DNA from: Paraburkholderia hayleyella
GTDB lineage: Bacteria; Pseudomonadota; Gammaproteobacteria; Burkholderiales; Burkholderiaceae
Length of the DNA: 64,000 bases
Assembly (NCBI RefSeq): GCF_009455685.1
Contig: NZ_QPES01000002.1
Span: 620,001-684,000 of the forward strand
Reading direction: 5' to 3'
Positions 57,582 to 64,000 of this stretch are shown here, piece after piece. The notes beneath the pieces were generated by a model. That model saw only the letters and a program-made list of their open reading frames with translations, ran no database searches and was not told where the DNA came from. Within the stretch, counting starts at the first letter, position 1, and each line of letters begins with the position of its first letter. The position numbers and the translations under genes were made by a program.

Positions 57582-58070
57582 CCCGCCCCCATACGCCCTA
57601 TACGTCCCATACGCGCCCCATACGCGTCCCATACGCGCCGCAACAGTCCGCTCACCGTCCGCTCACGCCCGCCGCACGGCCACTGTGTAAAAGCCGCTCG
57701 TCATCTGGCCACTTTTACCGGCTGCCCGCGCGAGCGGCGGCACAAACGCCCGCCACGCGCGGCATGGCCTGCGTGCCCGATCGCACCTGCACGCGGGGTT
57801 GCGCCCGGGTTGCGCCCGGGTTGCGCCCGGGTTGCGCCTTAGGTGACCTCCTTTCATCCACGCCTGGCACGGCACTTGCTGGCTATTTCGCTTTTGCCTC
57901 GAAACAAGCCGCACCGCAACCAGCCGCATGGCGAGCCGCCCTCGCTGGCCCAAGCGGCAATTCACACCGCTTTGCACTACATTGAGTCATACCCGTCTTC
58001 TGTTTAAGCAGCGGCCGCCCACGCCCCCCGGCGTTGCGCCTCGCAGCGCCGACGAACCAGGAAACCGCCG
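57582..58070. other. 489-bp intergenic region with two tandem repeat arrays, no gene
   Basis: No supportable coding sequence. At 57590-57640 there are about five imperfect copies of a CCCATACGCG unit, and at 57795-57839 four copies of an 11-bp GGTTGCGCCCG unit. The rest should include the promoter of the trehalose cluster. Confidence 0.6.
57795..57839 (+). repeat. 11-bp minisatellite (GGTTGCGCCCG)4
   Basis: Four tandem units, the last ending GGTTGCGCCTT. Located 232 bp before the trehalose cluster start. Confidence 0.9.
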
Positions 58071-61000
58071 ATGGACTCTCCTCATGCGCCTCACCTGAAC
58101 CCCACCTCCACCACTCAGGACAGCGCGCGCCGCCAGGCGCGCAGCATTCCCCGCAGCAAACCCACGCTGCTCAAAGGCGACCCGCTCTGGTACAAGGACG
58201 CGATCATCTATCAGGTTCATGTGAAGTCGTTTTTCGATGCGAATAACGATGGCATCGGCGACTTTCCCGGGCTTTTGGCCAAGCTCGATTACATCGTGGA
58301 GCTCGGCGTCAACGCAATCTGGCTCCTGCCGTTTTATCCCTCGCCCCGGCGCGACGATGGCTACGACATCGCCGATTACCGTAGCGTCCATCCCGACTAC
58401 GGCCAGCTCGCGGATGTCCGGCGTCTGATTCAGGCCGCTCATGCACGCGGCATTCGCATCATCACCGAGCTGGTCATCAACCACACCTCCGACCAGCATC
58501 CGTGGTTCCAGCGCGCCCGGCGCGCACGGCCAGGATCGAGCCATCGCAACTATTACGTCTGGTCCGATACCGATACGAAATACGCGGGCACACGCATCAT
58601 CTTCATCGACACCGAGCCGTCCAACTGGACCCATGACCCCGTGGCAGGCGCCTATTACTGGCACCGTTTTTACGCACATCAGCCGGATCTGAACTTCGAC
58701 AACCCAGCGGTACTGCGCGAAGTGCTGCAAGTGATGCGTTTCTGGCTGGATATGGGGATTGACGGGCTGCGGCTGGATGCCGTGCCGTATCTGGTCGAGC
58801 GCGAAGGCACGAACAACGAGAACTTGCCCGAAACCCACGCGGTGCTCAAACAGATCCGCACGGCCATCGACGCCGATTACCCCAATTGCATGCTGCTGGC
58901 GGAAGCCAACCAGTGGCCAGAAGACGTCCAGGAATATTTCGGCGACGAAGACGAATGCCACATGGCGTTTCATTTTCCGCTGATGCCGCGGATTTACATG
59001 GCGCTGGCCAGCGAAGACCGTTTTCCGATCACCGACATCATGCGGCAAACGCCGGATCTGCCGGAATCGTGTCAATGGGCGATTTTTCTGCGCAATCACG
59101 ACGAGCTGACGCTCGAAATGGTCACCGATTCCGAGCGCGACTATCTCTGGAACACCTACGCCAGCGACCGCCGCGCGCGGCTCAATCTCGGCATCCGGCG
59201 ACGTCTCGCGCCGCTGATGGAACGTGACCGCAGGCGCATCGAGCTGATCAATTCGCTGCTGCTGTCGATGCCTGGCACGCCGGTGATTTATTACGGCGAT
59301 GAGCTCGGCATGGGCGACAACATTCATCTGGGCGACCGCGATGGCGTGCGCACACCGATGCAATGGTCGGCGGATCGCAACGGCGGCTTCTCGCGCGCGG
59401 ACCCCGAGCAACTGGTGCTGCCGCCGGTCATGGGCGCGCTGTATGGCTTCGATGCGGTCAATGTCGAAGCGCAAAGCCGCGATCCGCACTCGCTGCTCAA
59501 CTGGACCCGCCGCATGCTCGCCACACGCCGCGCGCATCAGGCGTTCGGCCGGGGCCGCAGCCGCTTTTTGCGGCCAGGTAACCGCAAGATCCTCGCGTAT
59601 TTGCGCGAGATGCCAGGCGCGCCGCCCATTCTGTGCATCGCCAACCTGTCGCGCGCGCCGCAAGCGGTCGAGCTGGACCTGGCCGAATTCGCGGGCGCCG
59701 TGCCCATCGAGATCACCGCCGATTCGGTGTTTCCCGTGATCGGCCAGCACGCGTACCTGATGACGTTCGCGCCTTACGGTTTCATGTGGTTCGCGCTCTG
59801 CCAAAGTGACGAACGCCCGGCCTGGAGCCGCGCGCCTTCGGAGCCGCTGCCTGAGTTCGCCACCATCGTGATCCGCGCTGGCCAGACCAGCCCGACGCCG
59901 GACAACGTGCGGCTGCTCGAATCGGAGGTGTTGCCCTCCTGGCTGATACGCAGGCCCTGGTTCATGACGCGCGGGCAAAAACTCGAACAGGTGCGGCTGG
60001 CTGCGTTAACCACCCTGCCGGACGCGGACTTCGCCTTCACCGAAATCGAAGCGACCTTCGCGGGTCGCATCGAACGTTACGTCGTACCGCTGGCTATCAC
60101 CTGGGGCAGCGACACGAGCACCCCGCTCTTTCTGCAACTGACGCTAGCGCGCGTGCGGCGCAACCGGACCATTGGGCATCTGACCGATGCGTTCTCGCTA
60201 CCGCAGTTCGCGCATGGCGTGCTGCGCCATTTGCACGAACACACGGTCATGACGACCGTGCAAAAAAGCGAGATCCGTTTTCTTTCCGAGCCTGGGTTTG
60301 CCGCGCTCAAGCTGGCCGACCCCGCCGCGCCGCCCGCGATCCGCTGGCTCGCCGCCGAGCAACGCAACAGCGTGCTGGTCATCGCGGACAAGGCCGTGCT
60401 CAAGCTGGTGCGGCGCGTGCAGGGCGGCACGCACCCGGAAGCCGAAATGAACCGCTACCTGACGCAGGCGGGTTATACCCATAGCGCGCCATTGTATGGC
60501 GAGGTCGTGCGTGTCGATCCGCAAGGCGTACCGCATACGCTGGCCCTGTTGCAAGGTTTTATCGACAACCAGGGCGATGCGTGGACCTGGGCGTTCGAGT
60601 ATTTGCGCCGCGCGGTCGATGAACTGGCGCTCTCCACCGGGGGCGACGATACCGTCCCGGACCCGCTCCGTGAAGCCGAAGCCATCGACAGCTATGGCAC
60701 GTTCACGGGCGTCATTGGCCAGCGTCTGGGCGAGCTGCATGTGGCGTTAAGCGAAGGCGCGAGGGGCAAAGGTAAAAAGCAGGGTCAAGAGCAAGGTCAA
60801 GAACGAGGTCAAGAGCGAAGTCAGGAAGGCGGCACAGGCCATGCCAGGCAGGCGGCCATGGCTGACGCGGCGGACGCCTTCACCCCCACGCGCGCCAGCG
60901 ACGGCGATGTGCAAGGCTGGATCGACACGGCACAAACCACGCTCAGCCGCGCCCTCGATGTGCTAGCCCAACAACTGGACACGCTCGCTGAGGACACCCG

Positions 61001-61592
61001 CGAACTCGCTCGCGGCTTGCTCGCGCAGCGCCATGCGCTGGCCGCGACACTGGCGCAACACGTGCCCGCCCACCCTGCGGCCTGGTGCCAACGCATCCAT
61101 GGGGACTTTCATCTGGGGCAAGTGCTGGTAGCCCAGGGCGATGCCTTCCTGATCGATTTCGAAGGTGATGCCGATGCTCCGTTTGACGTCCGACGGCAAA
61201 AGACCAGTCCGCTGCGCGACGTCGCCGGGCTGTTGCGTTCGCTGTCCTACGCCAGCGCCGCGGCACATTCGACGCTGGAACATACCTCGAATGCCGCGGC
61301 GCAACGCAAGCGCGCACTGTTCGAGCGCTTTAATCAGGCGGCCGCCGCGTGCTTTCTGACGCGCTACCGCGCCGCCGTCGCGCACGCGCAGCATGCCAGC
61401 GTCGCGCCGCATGCCGAAGCCGCGCTGCTCGATATCTTCCTCGTCAGCCGCGCGGCCCGCGAAATCTGCGACGAGGCGATCTTGCGCCCCGCCTGGCTCG
61501 GCCTGCCCGTGCAGGGCCTCGCCGCGCTCGCCCGCCAGTTGCTGGGCGAAGACGATGCCACGAGCACTAACACGCCGCCCACCGGAGGATGA
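58071..61592 (+). CDS. treS: Trehalose synthase (GH13)-maltokinase fusion
   Basis: A 1173-residue bifunctional protein: maltose/trehalose interconversion (TreS) joined to maltokinase that makes maltose 1-phosphate. The N-terminal GH13 barrel (residues 35-570) has nucleophile Asp236 (GLRLDAVPYL), acid/base Glu278 (LLAEANQWPE) and Asp344 (FLRNHDELTLEM). The C-terminal kinase half (about 640-1170) has VLVIADKAVLKLVRRVQGGTHPEAEM, IHGDFHLGQVL and FLIDFEGD. Between kinase lobes (about 898-925) there is a hydrophilic run of GQ(E)-type repeats, not expected in maltokinases, encoded by a 12-bp tandem repeat (60775-60830). treZ follows 4 bp after the stop. First gene of the trehalose/alpha-glucan cluster. 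Confidence 0.95.
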   Translation: MDSPHAPHLNPTSTTQDSARRQARSIPRSKPTLLKGDPLWYKDAIIYQVHVKSFFDANNDGIGDFPGLLAKLDYIVELGVNAIWLLPFYPSPRRDDGYDIADYRSVHPDYGQLADVRRLIQAAHARGIRIITELVINHTSDQHPWFQRARRARPGSSHRNYYVWSDTDTKYAGTRIIFIDTEPSNWTHDPVAGAYYWHRFYAHQPDLNFDNPAVLREVLQVMRFWLDMGIDGLRLDAVPYLVEREGTNNENLPETHAVLKQIRTAIDADYPNCMLLAEANQWPEDVQEYFGDEDECHMAFHFPLMPRIYMALASEDRFPITDIMRQTPDLPESCQWAIFLRNHDELTLEMVTDSERDYLWNTYASDRRARLNLGIRRRLAPLMERDRRRIELINSLLLSMPGTPVIYYGDELGMGDNIHLGDRDGVRTPMQWSADRNGGFSRADPEQLVLPPVMGALYGFDAVNVEAQSRDPHSLLNWTRRMLATRRAHQAFGRGRSRFLRPGNRKILAYLREMPGAPPILCIANLSRAPQAVELDLAEFAGAVPIEITADSVFPVIGQHAYLMTFAPYGFMWFALCQSDERPAWSRAPSEPLPEFATIVIRAGQTSPTPDNVRLLESEVLPSWLIRRPWFMTRGQKLEQVRLAALTTLPDADFAFTEIEATFAGRIERYVVPLAITWGSDTSTPLFLQLTLARVRRNRTIGHLTDAFSLPQFAHGVLRHLHEHTVMTTVQKSEIRFLSEPGFAALKLADPAAPPAIRWLAAEQRNSVLVIADKAVLKLVRRVQGGTHPEAEMNRYLTQAGYTHSAPLYGEVVRVDPQGVPHTLALLQGFIDNQGDAWTWAFEYLRRAVDELALSTGGDDTVPDPLREAEAIDSYGTFTGVIGQRLGELHVALSEGARGKGKKQGQEQGQERGQERSQEGGTGHARQAAMADAADAFTPTRASDGDVQGWIDTAQTTLSRALDVLAQQLDTLAEDTRELARGLLAQRHALAATLAQHVPAHPAAWCQRIHGDFHLGQVLVAQGDAFLIDFEGDADAPFDVRRQKTSPLRDVAGLLRSLSYASAAAHSTLEHTSNAAAQRKRALFERFNQAAAACFLTRYRAAVAHAQHASVAPHAEAALLDIFLVSRAAREICDEAILRPAWLGLPVQGLAALARQLLGEDDATSTNTPPTGG
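60772..60830 (+). repeat. 12-bp repeat encoding Gly-Gln-Glu units in the maltokinase
   Basis: Four imperfect units of the form GGTCAAGAGCRA. The reading frame stays open. Confidence 0.8.
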
Positions 61593-61596
61593 CGCC

Positions 61597-63582
61597 ATGT
61601 CCGACTGTCCGCTTGATCGCTACGCGCAGCATTACGCTCACTGCCTGCCGTTCGGCGCGCAACTGCTCGGCGCAACAGGGCCGACCCCGCGCACCCGTTT
61701 TCGCTTCTGGGCACCATCATGTACGGCCGTTCAGCTTGAAATCGAAAACGCACCGCGCCATGGTCTTCATGCAAGTGACAAGCCGCCCCCCGCAACCACG
61801 CTCATCGACATGACCCCGAGCGGCGGCGGCTGGTTCGAAACCGAATCCGCCTGCGGCGCGGGAACGCTTTATCGCTACCGGCTCGATGGCGCACTCGCGG
61901 TGCCCGATCCGGCTTCGCGCTTTCAGCCGCACGATACGCACGGCCCCAGCGAAGTGATTGATCCGCGCGCCTACACCTGGCAGCACGCTTGCTGGCATGG
62001 CCGCCCGTGGGAAGAAACCGTGCTGTATGAGGTCCACGTGGGTGCGCTCGGTGGCTACGCGGGCGTGCAGCAACGGCTGCCGGCGCTCGTCCAGCTCGGC
62101 GTCACCGCGCTCGAACTCATGCCGCTGAATGATTTTTCCGGCCAGCGCAACTGGGGCTACGACGGCGTGCTGCCCTACGCGCCCGATTCCGCTTATGGCC
62201 GCCCGGACGAACTCAAGGCGCTGATCGACACCGCGCATGGCCTCGGCCTGACGATGATTCTCGATGTGGTCTATAACCACTTCGGCCCCGACGGCAACTA
62301 TCTGCCGCACTATGCCCAGCCGTTTTTCCGCGCGGACGCGCCTACCCCCTGGGGCGCCGCGATCGATTTCGGGCGCATGGAAGTGCGCGACTTCTTCTGC
62401 GACAACGCGCTGTACTGGCTCAACGAATACCGTTTCGATGGGCTGCGTTTCGATGCCGTCCAGGCTATCGGCAACGATGACTGGCTACGCGAGCTAACCG
62501 ATCACCTTCGTGCCAGCGTCGAACAGGGACGGCACATCCATCTGATCGCCGAAGACGAACGCCGCATGCCTGACCTGCTGGAAGGTCATTTCGACGCGCA
62601 CTGGAATAACGACATCCATCACGCGCTGCATGTGCTGCTGACCGGCGAGCGCGGCGGCAACTATCGTGCCTTCGCCCACGAGCCGGTGCAGCAGCTCGCC
62701 CGCGCGCTCAGCACGGGCTTCGCGCAAAGCGAAGCCAAAAACGGGCACGGCACAGACCGCACAAGCGCCGGGGAAATACCGCCCACCGCCTCCGTGGTCT
62801 ATTTGCAAAACCACGACCAGATCGGCAACCGCGCCTTTGGCGAGCGCCTAACCACACTCTGCCCGCCCGCCGCCTTGCGCGCCGCAACCACACTCTGCCC
62901 GCCCGCCGCCTTGCGCGCCGCAACCGCGCTCCTGCTGCTCGCGCCGTCCATCCCTTTGCTCTTCATGGACGAAGAACACGGTTCAAAACAGCCTTTCCTG
63001 TTTTTCACCGATTACCCCGAGGCGCTGGCCGAAGCCGTACGCACGGGACGCCGCGAGGAATTTCCGCGCTTCTCACCGGAGACCCGCATCGATGCGCAAA
63101 CGCGACTGCCCGATCCCAACGACCCCCGCACCTTCAGCGCCTCATCGCCGCCGCGCGATGCCACCGCACTGCCCGCCGGTGAGGCCCGCACGCGCATTGA
63201 GTGGTATCACTTTTATCAGTCGGCGCTGGCCGTGCGCGCCAAACTCATCGCACCGCGCCTGGCGGGTGTCCGTGCCTTGGGCGCGGAAGTGCTCGATGAC
63301 GCCGCATCAGGCGCACCTTCAGATAGCGCCCTGATCGCGCGCTGGCAGCTCAGCGATGGCGCGATCCTGTCGCTCGCGCTCAATCTCGGCCAGCAAGCAG
63401 TGCCCTTGCCACAGCGGCCAGCAGGCAAAGTGATCTTCGAAACCCCCGCCCGCGCCCGCGACCCCGCCACAGACCACATCTTGCCCGGCTACGCCTGCAT
63501 CGCCTGGCTAAGCGGCGACGTCAACCACTACGCCAGCCACCACGATGCGCGTCAGGTCAGCTTGCCGGAATGGTCCGAATGA
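61597..63582 (+). CDS. treZ: Malto-oligosyltrehalose trehalohydrolase
   Basis: A 661-residue GH13 enzyme that cleaves trehalose from maltooligosyltrehalose made by TreY. N-terminal carbohydrate-binding module (TRFRFWAPSCTAVQLEIE), then barrel with YEVHVGALGGYAGVQQRLPALVQLGVTALELMPLNDFSGQRNWGYDGVLPYAPDSAYG. Nucleophile Asp286 (GLRFDAVQAI), acid/base Glu319 (LIAEDERRM), Asp407 (LQNHDQIGN). A perfect 36-bp tandem duplication adds residues 431-442, just after Asp407. GGAGGA precedes the ATG at 61597. Its stop overlaps the malQ start as ATGA. Longer than typical (about 580-620) partly because of the duplication and Ala/Pro-rich segments. Confidence 0.95.
   Translation: MSDCPLDRYAQHYAHCLPFGAQLLGATGPTPRTRFRFWAPSCTAVQLEIENAPRHGLHASDKPPPATTLIDMTPSGGGWFETESACGAGTLYRYRLDGALAVPDPASRFQPHDTHGPSEVIDPRAYTWQHACWHGRPWEETVLYEVHVGALGGYAGVQQRLPALVQLGVTALELMPLNDFSGQRNWGYDGVLPYAPDSAYGRPDELKALIDTAHGLGLTMILDVVYNHFGPDGNYLPHYAQPFFRADAPTPWGAAIDFGRMEVRDFFCDNALYWLNEYRFDGLRFDAVQAIGNDDWLRELTDHLRASVEQGRHIHLIAEDERRMPDLLEGHFDAHWNNDIHHALHVLLTGERGGNYRAFAHEPVQQLARALSTGFAQSEAKNGHGTDRTSAGEIPPTASVVYLQNHDQIGNRAFGERLTTLCPPAALRAATTLCPPAALRAATALLLLAPSIPLLFMDEEHGSKQPFLFFTDYPEALAEAVRTGRREEFPRFSPETRIDAQTRLPDPNDPRTFSASSPPRDATALPAGEARTRIEWYHFYQSALAVRAKLIAPRLAGVRALGAEVLDDAASGAPSDSALIARWQLSDGAILSLALNLGQQAVPLPQRPAGKVIFETPARARDPATDHILPGYACIAWLSGDVNHYASHHDARQVSLPEWSE
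62851..62922 (+). repeat. Perfect 36-bp in-frame tandem duplication inside treZ
   Basis: Two identical 36-bp copies (62851-62886 and 62887-62922) encode the 12-residue unit TTLCPPAALRAA twice. Homologues are expected to carry one. No base differs, so the event is recent. Confidence 0.97.
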
Positions 63583-64000
63583 GCGGCACATCACGCACCG
63601 ATCAAGCCCGCGCAGCCCTCGATGCCCTCGCGCAACACGCAGGGCTGCAACGCGAATGGCAAGACGCGCAGGGTGTCAGCCATCGCGTCAGCGATGACAC
63701 GATCTCGAGCCTGCTTGAACGGCTCGGCCTGCCCTGCCGCACCCTGACGCAGATGCGCCAGAGCAGCGCCGCGCTCGCCGCAGAACATCATGGCCGCCGC
63801 CTCCCCGCCTTGCTCAGCGCCGAATGCGAGCGCGCCATTGCGCTGCCGTCCAGTGCGTTACGCGCCGGCAGCCGCTACCGAATCGAGCTGGAAAGCGGCG
63901 CGCTGATCGACGGCCGCTTCACCGCGCCCAAGGGGGCAACGGCGCTGCTTGCGCCGATCAGCGAGCCGGGCTATCACACCCTGGTGTTGCAGGAGCAGCG
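63579..64000 (+). CDS. malQ: 4-alpha-glucanotransferase MalQ (3' partial)
   Basis: The first 140 codons of a MalQ-like amylomaltase; the frame runs past the window. It begins MSGTSRTDQARAALDALAQHAG, with LQREWQDAQGVSHRVSDDTISSLLERLGLP, the N-terminal domain pattern of proteobacterial MalQ (substrate-recognition domain before the GH77 barrel, which lies beyond the window). ATG at 63579 overlaps the treZ stop by 4 bases. It would rearrange maltodextrins released by the trehalose pathway. Its identity rests on the N-terminal domain and gene order; the next gene is probably treY. Confidence 0.8.
   Translation, partial: MSGTSRTDQARAALDALAQHAGLQREWQDAQGVSHRVSDDTISSLLERLGLPCRTLTQMRQSSAALAAEHHGRRLPALLSAECERAIALPSSALRAGSRYRIELESGALIDGRFTAPKGATALLAPISEPGYHTLVLQEQ

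Noticed and set aside
57545..57985. Open frame between DUF1345 and treS
   Set aside because: Pro/Arg/Ala-rich translation across two repeat arrays, with no conserved motif; treated as non-coding.
57987..59978. A long open frame on the minus strand opposite treS
   Set aside because: It is the antisense shadow of a GC-rich, strongly supported gene. Its composition (Arg, His, Val rich) and lack of any motif show no protein signal.

Overview
The window comes from a high-GC (about 60-65% by eye) member of the Burkholderiaceae, close to Burkholderia/Paraburkholderia. This is inferred from the gene set and protein sequences: solitary RnfB followed by Nth, PhaZ1-type PHA depolymerase, ParE/ParC, UbiC, a three-subunit gluconate-type dehydrogenase, DUF1841, and the trehalose/maltose cluster. 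Genus cannot be fixed from the sequence alone. The organism stores PHA, makes and breaks down trehalose and alpha-glucans, and uses several c-type cytochromes.

Layout. 0-3.1 kb: the end of a branched-chain amino acid/amide ABC transporter (binding protein), an amidase and an orphan ectoine synthase. 3.2-3.7 kb: a decayed lactonase gene. 4.0-7.7 kb: DUF3096 protein, GH15 glucanase/trehalase and PhaZ. 7.8-16.7 kb: TetR, RnfB, Nth, DUF1841, two small cytochromes c, a MoxR/GNAT/VWA group, transaldolase and a VOC protein. 16.7-24.3 kb: FUSC exporter, spermidine-synthase-like protein, HPP-CBS protein with MarR, hypoxanthine/uracil DNA glycosylase overlapping UbiC, and a TPR glycosyltransferase. 24.5-32.2 kb: HtpG, then a MocR regulator divergent from a DMT exporter, aminotransferase, RidA and PhzF genes. 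32.8-40.6 kb: a GGDEF-EAL protein, then a catabolic unit (acetylpolyamine/HDAC-like hydrolase, M20 carbamoyl-amino-acid hydrolase, MHS permease) divergent from a LysR regulator, and a CopD-like protein. 40.8-48.7 kb: ParC, ParE, Uup, DUF4399 protein and rubredoxin. 48.9-52.7 kb: an accessory block with tRNA-Arg(CCT), a 776-residue lower-GC protein resembling a secreted effector, and a Xre-RES toxin-antitoxin pair. 52.8-57.6 kb: a periplasm-facing FAD/cytochrome c sugar-alcohol-type dehydrogenase and a DUF1345 protein. 58.1-64.0 kb: TreS-maltokinase, TreZ and the start of MalQ.

Two themes stand out. First, the region is rich in short tandem repeats with unrelated units of 5, 6, 9, 11, 12 and 36 bp. 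They lie just after stop codons, just before ribosome binding sites, or inside genes. One pentamer expansion has put a lactonase gene out of frame, one 36-bp duplication has added 12 residues to TreZ, and one 12-bp array consists of repeated in-frame stop codons. Second, the most system-like accessory segment is the effector-like gene followed by a RES-Xre locus, whose promoter is an almost perfect 46-bp palindrome.
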